From Patiria miniata (lineage: Eukaryota > Echinodermata > Asteroidea > Valvatida > Asterinidae), in assembly GCF_015706575.1 (NCBI RefSeq), contig NW_024037062.1, forward strand, positions 926,811-990,810: DNA of 64,000 bases, in the 5' to 3' direction. The notes beneath the pieces are model-generated. The model did not search any database and was not told the origin of the DNA. It was given only the letters and a program-made list of their open reading frames with translations. Every line of letters begins with the position of its first letter. Position 1 is the first letter of the stretch. The position numbers and the translations under genes were made by a program. Shown one piece after another: positions 49,828-62,109 of the stretch.

Positions 49828-50420
49828 AACGTGGCGCACTTCGAAGCTTACCCAACTTTCCTCGTGTAGTGTTGCCAAACTTCTTTGTTAAAAACCTCAA
49901 ATTCATGCAGTAAAATACTACTAGTACTTTTACCTTATTAATGCTTGCTCCGTTTCATAAATTTAATCCGAAATTCAAAAATGGTGGCGTCCGGAAATTG
50001 GGCACAAATTGGCGGAGTCGAGTGTTCCCTAACGTGGCGCACTTGAATAAATCTCGGAAAATTCCAAATTAACATTTAAGAATTTCTGTAAACTTGATAC
50101 ATTCTGATAAATAATTATTATCTCTAATTACACACCCAGCCAGATGCTTGTCAGAAAATGATTTTCTTATTTTTCGGGGCATTTTCAAAGGGTTCACTTT
50201 GCACTTGAAAATAAAATCGGAAAATCACGCCAAAATAAATGTATCTTCTAACTTTGTTACGGACGGGTAAATAAACTCGCGATTTATGAACAGGAGTGTT
50301 TAGAACTTGATGAAATTTCACTTTCTGTGAAATTTCAGTTAAAACTTTTGCTCTAGGTAGGCGCTACAGGCGAAAAATCAAAGTGCACCACGTTGGGGGC
50401 CGCGCCACGTTAGGGTACAT
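49828..50420 (+). mobile_element. Inverted-repeat element family I, copy I1
   Basis: Starts GTGTTCCCTAACGTGGCGCA and ends CGCGCCACGTTAGGGTAC, with an additional internal direct copy GTGTTCCCTAACGTGGCGCA at 50022. It lies upstream of the Hedgehog-N-like gene start. Confidence 0.78.
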
Positions 50421-50932
50421 CAACAATATGTGTACGTTTTGAGAAAAAAACATTCTCGAGAAATAATTTTCCACCAAAAAATTGGAGAAAACTTGACAGT
50501 AACAAACGGTGCTCGGTGACCAGCCGCCTGATCATCCAAAAAGGTTGCAAATTTTCAAAGAAATTCCTAAATACTAGCCATCTTGTTATTACAAAATACG
50601 GTCGGTTTTTGGTTATACATGTATATATTACGGGTCAAAAATTACATTACCCTAGCCTAGCCACAGGACGAAACATTAAATTTCAGGTTGATATTTATTA
50701 CGGGTCGATTTTTTTAATTACATTTTCAGGTCGATATTACAGAATGGGTCGATTTGTAATAGGGGAATTAACGTGTGCTTAGCCGGTTTTAAACACTATA
50801 TGTTTTGTTGGACCGGTTGAGAAACGGCGCGCTGAATAAAACTTAGTGGTCTCGCACCGCCAAGACATATACATCCGCACGCCGTAGAATATGTTAAGTT
50901 TCGTTCAATAGAGGGCGCGCCACATAAATAGT

Positions 50933-50980
50933 GGTCTCAACCATTGATCTCCATATGTATATGGAGATCAATGGTCTCAA
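50933..50980. mobile_element. Minimal 32-bp palindromic insertion with GGTCTCAA flanks
   Basis: 50941-50974 is a perfect palindrome (half CCATTGATCTCCATAT, centre GT). GGTCTCAA stands on each side. The related sequence at 54053-54075 reads GTGGTCTCCACAAAGC, an apparent empty site. Confidence 0.75.
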
Positions 50981-51629
50981 CCCACAAAGCATCAACACGG
51001 ACGCTGTACTTTTGTTAAACGTAGACGATAATTCGATAATACATCTTGTATTTCTTGAGTTGCTGCCCCCAAAACGAGTTTGGTGGTGGATATCGAGAAC
51101 TCTATTGAAAGATTATTCAAAACACTCTTCCTTTTCAAAGTGATTTTTTTTTAGTTCACTTTTTTTTCTTCTAAATATGGCAATTACAAACTCTTTCAAT
51201 TTTCGGCCAAAAATGTGTTACTCCTCGTGCGTATCAACAACTCTGGTATTTAATTACAGTATCATTAACAACAAAACTAGCTAATGAAACATACTGCATC
51301 TCAAGTGTTCCTCAAATGTAGACCAAAATCGGGAAACAATTTTCATTTAAACGTATGACCGTTGGACTTTTGTTCAACAACAACGAACAGATTATTTTTT
51401 TTCTGATTAAATACAAACGACATGAGAATACTACACGAAGAACCACATGCGTCTTGCAGTTTGTTTTTTAATGTTTAAGTACAGTTCAAGCTGTACAACA
51501 AAAACAGAAATGAAAAAAAAAAGACTTTATTACACAATTATGCAACTTTGGTCAATAATATCCAACTCAGGAACTCAAGTCTGGGTTCTAAACATGGCGC
51601 ACCGGAGCCGCCTGGGACAGAATCCTAGA

Positions 51630-52680
51630 CAGAGAAGATAATATTATCCAACTCTTATTACATGACCCAATACAGCAACCTGGGATATTATCCTAGTCCA
51701 GGCAGTACTGAGCATATTGGGATAATATTATCCAAGTCTACATTAAATGGCACAATGGAGCAACCCGAGATACTATTATCCAAGTCTACATTAAATTAAA
51801 TGGCACAATGGAGCAACCTAGGATATCATTATCCAAGTCTAGGCAGTACAACACATGGGAGCAACATGGGATACTATTATCCCGGTTGCAGCCCTTGACC
51901 AATGCTTCACCTTTGGATAATCTTGTCCTGGTTTCAGCCCTAGGGAAAAAAAATTTCATTGCAGATAATATTATCCAGGTTGCAGCCCTGGACGAAAGTT
52001 TCATTGTGAGATAATATTATCCTGGTTGTAGCCGTGGACGAAATCTTCATTGTGGGATAATATTATCCCGGTTGAGACCTCGACAGAAGCTTCATTGTTG
52101 GATAATATTATCCCAGATGCAGCCCTAGACGGAAACTTCATTGTGGGATAATATTATCCCGGTTGCAGCCCTCAACAGAATCTTCATTGTGGGATAATAT
52201 TATCCCAGATGCAGCCCCCGACAGAATCTGGATTGTGAGATAATATTATCCTGGTTGTAGCCGTCGACGAAATCTTCATTGTGGGATAATATTATCCCGG
52301 TTGCAGCCCTCAACAGAATCTTTATATTATCCCAGATGCAGCCCCCGACAGAATCTGCATTGTGAGATTATATTATCCTGGTTGCAGCCCATGGCGAAAG
52401 TTTCATTGTGGGATAATATTATCTTGGTAACAGCCCTCGACAGAATCTTCAGTATGGGATAATATTATCCCGATTGCAGCACTCGACGGAATCTTCATTG
52501 TTGGATAAAAGTATCCCGGTTGCAGCCATGACGGAAGCTTCAATGTGGGGTAACAATATCCCAGTCATACAACCCTCGATAGAAAAGTCATTGTGGGATG
52601 ATGATATCCCGGTTTATTATATACAGCTCTTAACTGAAGTTTCCCTGTTGAATAACAAAATATTATCCCGGTTATAGCCC
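51630..52680. repeat. 46-bp minisatellite with GGGATAATATTATCCC core
   Basis: About 20 units. The best copies (around 52145, 52191 and 52237) are spaced exactly 46 bp. The core GGGATAATATTATCCC is a perfect 16-bp palindrome; the linker is GGTTGCAGCCCTCGACAGAA-like. Confidence 0.95.
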
Positions 52681-52993
52681 TTATATGGTATATATATTGT
52701 GTTTATAGCCTGGCATAGAAAGATGGGTTGTCAGCTACGCATCCTTCACAAATGGGTTAAATGACCGTGCTGACTTGGTCAGTGACCTCACGCCAGGAAA
52801 TATAACCCATGAACGATCCCTGACCAAATAATTCTGGAAACGAAAAGCCAGTTCTTTATGAAAACAAATCGGATGCTTCGAAACGGGGCCGTAAAATAGC
52901 AATGGTATATCTATACCAGGTGATATGTTGCTGTTTCTTGAAAAAATGGAAAGTTCACTTTGTTCACTTTGAAAAGAAAGAGTGTTTCAAGTA

Positions 52994-53420
52994 GTCATTG
53001 GTGCTAGACCAGTAGGGGTGCACCCAATCAAATAAATTCCCACAGACAACAGTGATAAAAAGCCCATGCTTCAAAATTCTTATAAATAATATTCAAAACT
53101 CTCACGGGTGTTCAGGCTGCAAAGAAAAATGATGAGCAGCATGTCATCTTTCGTTTTCCTTTCAATTTTTGGCGGGTTGACATATGACTTTTTCAAAACA
53201 TTCAAACCCAAAAAAGACGACCCCCAAAACAAGTGATTCTTCCCAGCCCAAAGTGTAAAGGTAGCCATTTTGAAAACGGATCTATCCACAACATGGCTAA
53301 ATAGCGCCAATTTCGGGCCCGATTGCATCCCACATGCTCTGAATTGGAAGCCCCAAGTCTGGGCCAGAGGTGTATTGACATATCTCTTCAATCTCTAAAT
53401 TCCATGGCACTCAGAACTCT
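52994..53420 (-). repeat. Duplicated block J, copy 1
   Basis: Shares ATTGGTGC, GGTGCACCCAATCAAAT, ACTCTCAC-GGTGTTCAGGCTGC and CTCAGAACTCTCT in order with 54389-54815, about 1.4 kb away in the same orientation. Confidence 0.85.
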
Positions 53421-54021
53421 CTAATAATATAGAAGAATTTGAGTGTATAACTTTTATTCATGAGTTCGGCGGACGGAATGTTGGCCAATTAACACGGGTG
53501 CCCTCCTAGGGTTTCAGACCTGCAAATCGACTCCCTTTCCTCCACATTTTTGTTTAAATACTTACCACTCTAGATTTCCAAGGCGTTTACCAATTTTAAT
53601 TTTAACACATCTAGTATTTCTTGAGTTGTTGCCCCTAACGAATTTGTTCTGTATTGCAAAATTAAAATTTCGTAAAGTGCTTTCTCATGATGACTGTGTG
53701 TGGAATTAAATTTTATGGGAAACCGTCAAACAATAACAAATAATATCACCGAAACACATACAGTATTTTAAACGCGGAAAATACAAACCGAATGCAAAGA
53801 AAGTCACCACCCATGGACACATTTTATAACACACTCGTTGTTTGGGCAATAACCCGAGCCAACCAGGCCCAGCGGTATTAAGTTGTAAAGTTCGGTCAGT
53901 GATTGGTCTTGATGTTTAACATAAGGAGATTCAATTTCGTGAGAAACCGTCAAACAACAACTGAAAGTTTCTTTCGAGAAAGGGTGCGCTAAATAAAACT
54001 AGTGCGCACGTGCCTACTTAA

Positions 54022-54378
54022 GTTTCGTTCAATAGAGGACGTGCCACATAAAAAGTGGTCTCCACAAAGCATCAACGCGGATGCTGCACTATTGAACCAA
54101 AAAGAACAACTCGTTTTACACGCGAAAATCCACGTTGACTTGAATTCATTCCGATTGAATTTGTCGCGCTTAAAACACTGTATTGTTACGGTCATAATAG
54201 CTTCATTGTTTGACGGTTTCTTAAGAAATTAAATCGTGTAATGTTAATCATAATGACAAATCAGTAGACGAAAATTCCATTTAATACATCTTGTATTTCT
54301 GGAGTTGTTGCCCCCCAACCCGAGTTTGGTGGTGGATATTGAGACCACTATTTATGTGGCGCGCCCTCTATTGAAAGA
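54022..54378. repeat. Inverted pair of GTTCAATAGAGGGCGCGCCA segments
   Basis: 54024-54075 (plus) and 54330-54378 (minus) are inverted partners. A third copy with the 32-bp insertion is at 50905-50990. Confidence 0.75.
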
Positions 54379-54388
54379 ATATTAAAGT

Positions 54389-54815
54389 AGGCATTGGTGC
54401 GAGACCACTGGTGCACCCAATCAAATCAATTTCCATAGACAACCGTGATAAATGCCCATTCTTCAAAATTCTTTTAACAAAAATACTCAAAACTCTCACA
54501 GGTGTTCAGGCTGCACAGAAAAATGTTGAACCACATGTCATCTTTCATTTTCTTTTCAATTTTTGGTGGGTTGACCGATGAGGATTTTCGAGAAATTTTC
54601 ACCCAAAGAAGACAACCCCTTAAACGAGTGATGCTTCCCAAAGTGGAAAGGTAGCCATCTTGAAAACAGATCCATCCACAGCATGGATAAATAGTGCCAC
54701 TTTCGGGCCCTATTGCATCCAAAATGCTCTGAATTGAAAGCCCCAAGTCCGGGCCAGAGATGCATTGCCAAAGCTCTTCAATTTCCCAATTCCATGGCTC
54801 TCAGAACTCTCTGAT
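54389..54815 (-). repeat. Duplicated block J, copy 2
   Basis: Direct partner of 52994-53420. Both blocks are open for 90-103 codons on the minus strand with similar wording (KDDM, FLCSLNT, ESFEY), but each frame has its own breaks and no family is recognised. Confidence 0.85.
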
Positions 54816-55567
54816 AGAATATTTTACGTCCAATATTTTGCCATGGTATTTGACACAAGAATCTCGAAATTTGACAGGAACCGCAAAAGAATGAAATTTA
54901 GTTTTAGGAAATTGCATTTTTAGGCCGATTCGCCTCATTTTATCGTCATCAATTTCTTCCCAAAGAGGTCGTCCTATATAAACATTGGTCACCGCACGCC
55001 GACTTCTTCCCATTTGCGATATACTCAAACCTATTGTAATGACAAAATCTCACTTTGCATAAAAATGAAATCTCGTCCAATATTATGTCATGATATTTGA
55101 CAAAAGAATCTCGAATATTGACGGGAACCATGGAAGAATGACATAAATATAATTTCACAAATTATAGTGTCAGGACACTCCGTATTTAATTAGTTCACTT
55201 ATATATCACATGTACTTCCCATTCTCCCCTAAATCAATCTGAGATATGGTGATGTGAACTAACCAATTGCTTTGTTGAAACTGCCCTCTACCGCTGCGAC
55301 AGCTAGACTATGCATATTCATGAGATAAGCAAATGATAGCGTGCTTTTTATAAACATCTTCGACGGTGGACAAAGGAATGATGTACTTTCATTTGTTAGT
55401 CATGTTAGTTTTCTGGGTATGGAGTTTTAATTTCTAAGATTTTTGATGTCAGCGTAGATATATTTGACATCTAGAATATTGTTAAATTTCATGTTTTTTT
55501 AAATTTCATCAGTGAGAGTTTCACAGGGAAATGTTTTATGGAATCTAGTCAGAAAGTCTTATTTGTG

Positions 55568-55672
55568 CTAACTGTTATTTATTTATTTATATATATATAT
55601 TTATATATTATTATTTATTTTTTATTTATGTATTTATTATTATTATTATTATTATAAAAAAAAATGGGGGGG
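55568..55672 (+). repeat. AT-rich simple repeats and a G run
   Basis: TTTAT/TATA/TTA repeats followed by an A run and a G run. Confidence 0.92.
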
Positions 55673-55845
55673 GGGGCTAATTTATACTGTTAGCTCAAAT
55701 TTGGTTTGCAACAACCACGAAAGAAAACAAGACTAGGCGTGTGTACTGAAGATGGTCCCAGATGAACTCAGTCTCAGGGGTCTAAGGAGTTACCGAAGTC
55801 ATTTGTTTGCGGGCCACGGTAGGACTTATGCAAGTCAAAATCTTA

Positions 55846-56250
55846 AGAGACAGTCAGTCAGGTCAGGTCAAGTCAGGTCAGTCAGGTCAGGTCATGTCAA
55901 GTTAGGTCAGGTCAGGTCAGTCAGATCGGGTCGGGCTTATTCAACAATCACTTATGTCTAAATCACAAGAGACAGTCAGGCCAGCTACTTCAGGTCAGGT
56001 CACGTCGTTCAGGTTAGGTAAGGTCGGGTCAGGTCAGGTCAATCAGGTCGGGCCAGCCAATCAGGTCAGGTCAGTTTGGGTTGGGTCTCAATCTTAGACA
56101 GTCAGTGAGGTCAGTTAGGTCAGGTCAGTTCAGGTTAGTTCAATTCAGATCAGGTCAGGTCAAATCAGGTCAGTCAGGTTGGGTCGGGTAGGGCTTGATA
56201 TTCTAGTCGAAATCACAATAGACAGTCCGGTCCGGTCCGGTCGGTCGGTG
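55846..56250 (+). repeat. TCAGG pentamer array (AGGTCA-rich)
   Basis: About 400 bp of GGTCA-type pentamers broken by CTCAATCTTAGACAGTCAGT-like spacers of about 110 bp (near 55840, 55965, 56090 and 56215), giving a higher-order repeat. AGGTCA occurs many times. Confidence 0.93.
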
Positions 56251-58660
56251 CGTGCCAGTTTGCTAGATAAGTGATAAGAGTATAGGCTGGCCCTCTGGGA
56301 CCAGCACAACTTTAGTCTCGACAGATACACGTAAGGCCATGAGACACTTGAAAAAGATCACTGACAGTAATAAATGATATCTAGAAACAACACAACACTG
56401 CAGCAGGTGCACGCTTACACTTTATCTAAAGTGCTTTTATTGAATAAATGTAAATTTAACACAGAAAAGAGACGTGGAAGAAAAAGGCTTGTGTCGTGAT
56501 TTGCCAAACTTTCTCCATAGTGTCTCTGACTAAAATCAATTAATTTAATTGGCTTTAAGGTAATGGTCACCATTTGCAGAAAAAAGTTTATATTTGCCTT
56601 TTCAATAAACAATAAACAATAAATCTGAAGCACGTTATTAATAAAAAACTAAGAAAATGTCGAAATAATGCGCAGTAGATGTCATACTTTTGAGAAAACT
56701 GTAACAATGCATTCTTATTTTTTTCTCACGCAAAGCATGTTTTTGTTGACTGTTTGAAGGTTTAACCTAACCATCGTGAGGTAATGATGGTTATTTTTTT
56801 AGCCTGGAAAAAGACAGAATACTGGGCGGAAATTATTTCACAGGATGCTTTTTATGTTTTATGTTTGAATGTTTGCAAATGGTGTCGATTACCTTTAACC
56901 ACTTCAAACGTTAAAGAAAAGGGAAAAAAATTGAAAAAGAAGAAAAAACAATTTGCTAAGGAATATTTACAGTTACATTTTTTTAAATCTATTTCCACCA
57001 GTTACTGAGATTCATGCTTAACCGTGGATGTGAGAAAGGACAATTAATAAAGAGTAATAATCTACATGTATATATAATAAAAGAAATAAAATGTATATAT
57101 AAGAAAATAGTGTATACCAGATTTGCTAAGATAATTAAGTAAGGTATATTGGATATTTGAAAAGTTTCATGCAATATTTATTAGAATTTTGTATAGTGCT
57201 GTAGAACAAAATTGTCGGCAGTGCATACTGAATAATATTCATTCCATGGGTTTACGAAGTGATTTTGAGTGGGTAAACTCTTTTGTATTGACTCAAATTT
57301 ACCCACTTCAAATAGCGCCCTCTTATTGCGTTCACCATATACTTCAACAAGTAAAATAGTTTGGGACGCTTGAAGTAATTATTATCAAAGTTTCAGGTGC
57401 ACTTCCATCCGCAGAATGTCAAAACGTAGTGTTTTCTGGGTCCCAGTAAGTCCTGTGCAAAATGTCTGTAATTTCCAGAGAAAAGTTGAAAACACCCGTT
57501 TGTTTACTTTTTTGCGAGTTAGCGATTTTTGCCTCTCCTTTAAGTATTTCTAGCAGTGAAAAAAAACCATTGAATTTCAACACACAAATGAAACCGTCAT
57601 TATAGTTGTGTGCACGTTTATATTCCACTTGTCATTAATCTTTCCAATGATTATTATTTCGTGAGAAGTGCGTTTTTAGAGCCCAAAAGAGCGCAACCGG
57701 CCAAAAGTCTCCCTTTAAATAATTGAATTTTGATAAAAAAAAAAATCCATATTCTAGCTGGTCTTCCAAAAATACCCTTTTCACAATTTGCTTCATGAAA
57801 AAAGGATACTACAAAATGTAAATACATGTCATTGTATATTATTACTATTTAAGAGTCTAAACAAATCTGAAAAAAACTGAAGTTCCTGTTAACAATCAGT
57901 TTTCATCCAACCGATTTCTTTTGCCGGCATCAATGTAGCATGGGAAACTCCTGCCTCTAAAGCTCATTGGAAAATTTGACAATTTAAAACTGTGGAGGAG
58001 TCTTTTAGTCAGTGGGACGAGGCCTTTTTTTCGCTCGCCACGCGGTCTGGTTCGCCGAATTTTTTTAAACTTCACAGAAGATTATGATGTTTTTACAATA
58101 CTGGTGAGATTTTGGGGTGAGATAATTGGATCCAGATTGAATAACCTTCTTGTTACCTTATGGTCTTTTTTTATTGTATTCTCAGGTGCGTACATAAGAG
58201 ATTTAAAGGAGATAACTTTATGACCACTTGACATGGGAATTAATTAAGGGTCATGTATCGAGACTTTTTGCAGTACAGGAACATAAAAATGAATTTTGAA
58301 AATTCTCTCTTATGGGAGCGGGGATACATTTCATAATTTTAGGGTAGGAAAAAAAGGAATTACAAAGATACCATGCCATCAATTCAAACTCTGGTCTCTT
58401 TTTTTCTGTGTTATGTTGGCCAAAACAGTCGAAGCAGTAACTTGAAAAGCAAAATTGTGTTTCGCTTTTATACAAGAGGAAGTACACTTTTTGATAAAAA
58501 TGGGGAATGATAACAAGATATATGTCCTTAAGATCATTATATTCATTTTCAAGTACAACTCTAGAGCGAATGTTGGTAAACCCAAGCTCTGCATTTCTAC
58601 CACTTGTTGCCTTCCAAAGAGCATATCAAGCACGATTATAAACAGGAATAGAGCCAGAGT
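56251..58660. other. Intergenic stretch with no recognised gene
   Basis: AT-rich sequence. Short frames (for example 58455-58745) show no family resemblance. No MITE from the named families is seen. Confidence 0.5.
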
Positions 58661-58666
58661 GATGAC

Positions 58667-59154
58667 CTACTCACATATTGAATTCAGTTGTTTCACCATC
58701 AGGCGTGATCTGGTGTTAGTAAACATTGATGTTATGGCCCTTTGAGGTCTGGGAGGAACTCCATAAGCCTTAAGGATTCCCATCATTTTGCCTCGATGAA
58801 TTGACTCAAATGCCTTCTTGAAATCTATGAAGGTCAAGAAGGCAGGGAGATTGTTCTTCTTCGCTTCTTCAACGATCCTCCTTAAAGCTAGTATTGCTGG
58901 ACCTCCTTTCCCTGAAACCATTTTGATTCACACAGATTTTTGGTTCTTTGGCACTTTTTAACCTGTTAAGAATCATGCGATTGTACAGTTTGGCAATGTT
59001 GCAGGTGACACTGATTTTGTGGTAATTGTCCGTATTTGAGAGGTCGCCTGAGTTTGGAACAGGAATGATATTTGACATCGACAACGGATTTTTTTAAAAC
59101 GGCCAAGCATTTTGAAAACAAAAACAAAATTGGTTTAGTTGGGGGCGGGATCAT
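58667..59154 (-). pseudogene. Decayed non-LTR retrotransposon, reverse transcriptase fingers/palm fragment
   Basis: Minus-strand pieces in shifting frames: SNIIPVPNSGDLSNTDNYHK, TCNIAKLYNRMILNRL, NQNGFRERRSS, then LALRRIVEEAKKNNLPAFLT and FIDFKKAFESIHRGKMMGIL (polymerase motif A with its first catalytic Asp). At least one frameshift occurs near 58900. The family wording differs from the 30 kb element, so this is a second LINE lineage. Confidence 0.93.
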
Positions 59155-59583
59155 GGCACCTGGCCCTGCTGGCCCCCGGATTCGCCCTTGGAACGTGTGT
59201 GTGCACGGCTCAACCAGTAACGTTTATAGACGTTGTCACTGCTAAAAAAAAAAAAAAAAAAACTAAAAGCAAATATATTTTGAAAACTGAGAAAAGGTGG
59301 ATACTCTTGCAAACAAATTGAGGGGAAAAATAAGAAACATTTCGACTTTTAATTAGCCTTGTCCATGTTGTTCTTATCTACACTTGAATCGTTTGAATTC
59401 TAAAGGGATATAGCTGCAGCTCATTTGACACGTATATGTACAAAGCGATATATCATGTGCTACGTACAGCATGTTTAGTAGTTTTCAAATTTTAATAATT
59501 ACAAGTGTTTTGCCAAATTTTTTAAGCATCTTGAAGATACCTTGACGTAACAGCTTCAGTACTTTTCTAATATATATTATAAG

Positions 59584-59930
59584 TTATCCTGCGAGCGCGA
59601 GTGGAACACGGAATAATGTAGTGCGTCTGTGTCCCACATACCACGAGGCCGGAGGTCGATTGGTATTATGGGACACAGACGCACTACATTTTCCGAGTTC
59701 CACGAGCGCGAGCGTGATAACGAAATTATCTTCAAGCAAACTTGACGCGCAGTACAGTTGGACCATTGCTCTACACGAACCGTTTAGCGGTTTAGCGCAT
59801 GCAGCTGGAATGTCGCTCGCATCTTAGAATAGCGCAATACGCAGACCGTGCAATACAGCCTCATATCACACTGTTGTTGCCATGGATCAACCAATCAGGA
59901 TCGAGGATTCAAGTTTACTTGGAGATAATA
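59584..59930 (+). repeat. Repeat family X, copy X1 with GTGCGTCTGTGTCCCA hairpin
   Basis: 59619-59688 is a near-perfect hairpin (GTAGTGCGTCTGTGTCCCA / TGGGACACAGACGCACTAC). The rest (TTATCTTCAAGCAAAC to GACCAATCAGGATCGAGGA-like end) recurs in X2. A fragment of its start follows at 59934-59990. Confidence 0.85.
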
Positions 59931-60514
59931 TAATCCTGCGAGCGCGAGTGGAACACGGAATAATGCAGTGCGTCTGTGTCCCACCAGCCTCGACTCCAGG
60001 GGCGCGTGCTCGTTCCTTACACTAACCCCTGGCTGTGATGATGACGTAAATGACGCTGAATGGCTATTCACAGCGTACTGCGCGGGCATTTCGAAGATTG
60101 CACGCCGGGCGCGCCCATAATGCGCTCGCGCTCGCATGCTTAGCTTTGCACGTAACGTCACGTACGAAACAAACATTAGAAAAGTCGCGATGCCTATACG
60201 ATATGGATTATGTCAGCCGCGTTTTTCGCAAAAAAAACACCTGTATTTGTTGTTGTAAAGGCACGAAAGGGGTACGTACATTTAATACAAATCTTTGCTA
60301 ATTAACACAACGTCCAAACGTTGTGTTTGAAAGGATTTGGGATTCTTCAAAATCACAACTTTTAACTTTTTAAAGATGGCGTCGGCACGTAAAACGGATA
60401 AACTGCAGCCCTAATCATAATATACCGTATTTTGGTATATTTAAATTACACAATTCCAGGGGTTACGATCGCGCAAGGCATGATGGGAAACAACATGGCG
60501 CTGCAAGATCGTAC

Positions 60515-60907
60515 CCACGGGGCACGAGGTTGGTGTCCCACATACCACGAGGCCGAAGGCCGAGTGGTATGTGGGACACATACTACATTATTCCATACTA
60601 CATTATTCCATACATTATTCCATACTACATTATTCCGTGTCACAAGCGCGAGCGTGATAACGAATTCATCTTCAAGCAAACATGACGCGCAGTAAAGTTG
60701 GACCATCGCTTTACACGAACCTTTTAGCGGTTTAGCGCATGCAGCTAGAATGTCGCTCGCATCCATAGATACAGAATAAAAAGACTATTTTATATCTATG
60801 CTCGCATCTTGGAATAGCGCAATACGCAGGGTGCGATATAGACCGTGCAATACAGCCTCATATCACACTGTTGTTGCCATGGATCGACCAATCAGGATCG
60901 AGGATAC
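60515..60907 (+). repeat. Repeat family X, copy X2
   Basis: Hairpin GTGTCCCACATACCACGAGG / CGAGTGGTATGTGGGACAC, a four-fold TACATTATTCCATAC expansion, then the body shared with X1 and ending at the same ACCAATCAGGATCGAGGA. There is an extra 30 bp with ATAGAT(A)...TATCTAT ends at 60763-60798. Confidence 0.85.
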
Positions 60908-61164
60908 AGGTTTGCTTAAAGATAATATATGATAACACATTCAATGAATGAACATATATGTGCCACCTTCAAAGCGCAGATTGGCATCATTGTACATGCA
61001 CATTTATCGGCTACATTAAAAGTCACAATTAAGCATATTCACTTTCTCTACTTATTGACAACACGAAAAATAAAACAGATGCATGTTCAGCTCAGAAAAA
61101 GCCTCTGATAGAAAAGTGAGAAAAAAAGTCCTTATCGTTTCTCTGATCTGACGGCGGTGCTATA

Positions 61165-61605
61165 CAGGGTGAGTAAAAAAAAACCACGAAACCAAAATGT
61201 CGGGACCATTGTTCTATTGAAGTTCTGCATGTAGCACTTTCAAAATCTAGGATATAAAATCTCAATTCATGAGCTTTTTTTAGTTCAAGAATCATTCAAA
61301 TCACTTATTTGCTTTTTAAGTTACGGAATTTTAAACACAACCACTGTTTTAAAGTTCTGTCCATGGATCACACAAAAGGTGTGCGTTCTTTCAGAAAATT
61401 GAAAACAATTCACATACATCCCTATGTGATTTTTTTCGTTTTGACGAAAGAATACTCACCTGTTTGCAATTCGAATGATTCTTGTACTAAAAAAAAAAGC
61501 TCATGAATTCAGCTTTCATATCTTAGATTTTGAAAGTGCTACATGCAGAACTTCACTAAAACAATGGTCCCGACATTTGGGTTTCGTTTTTTTTTACTCA
61601 TACTG
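61165..61605. mobile_element. Foldback MITE with about 135-bp arms and TA target
   Basis: Left CAGGGTGAGTAAAAAAAAAC, right complement ending ACTCATACTG; TA flanks. The arms continue through GGGACCATTGTT and GCATGTAGCACTTTCAAAATC to a TCATGAGCTTTTT inner end. Confidence 0.87.
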
Positions 61606-61959
61606 TATTCGCATATTATCTTCAGTCAGGGAAACTTCAGACTGGCCACTTTTTTGGGCTTTATATTTATCGGATCCTTCTTCAAAATACAATAAGACGT
61701 GACATACCTATGCTGATGGGGGGAATTGAGCTATCCATCCATTTATAAGAGTGTCAATCTGCTGTAATATTGCGAGAGTCAATCGTTCACCGCACACAAT
61801 AGTTACGCTGCCATGTTTGTTTGCGTTATGCCTCGCTTTGATTTTCAAGATGGCGTACCCTTGATAAAGGTCTTTTGACATATACATTTGCTAATACAAA
61901 CGGCTTCTTGGGCGGATATAGCATAGTGAATGCTGGGGGTCCGGGGCATGCACCACCCA

Positions 61960-62071
61960 CCCCCTCCCCCCTCCCCCCTCCCCCCTCCCCCCTCCCCCCT
62001 CCCCCCTCCCCCCTCCCCCCTCCCCCCTCCCCCCTCCCCCTCCCCCCTCCCCCCTCCCCCCCCCCCCCCCG
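61960..62071 (+). repeat. CCCCCTC heptamer microsatellite
   Basis: About 14 units of CCCCCTC ending in a pure C run. The complementary strand is G-rich and quadruplex-prone. Confidence 0.95.
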
Positions 62072-62109
62072 CCCTGAACATTGTGAAATCTACGATACTT
62101 TCCCCGCCA

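Noticed and set aside
51630..52680. CRISPR-like or regulated repeat array from 46-bp spacing
   Set aside because: The sequence between cores is itself repeated, not unique, so it is a minisatellite.
53080..54771. Paralogous small genes on the minus strand in the duplicated blocks
   Set aside because: The two frames share short words, but each is broken differently and no domain, signal peptide or splice pattern supports a gene. Treated as a duplicated repeat.
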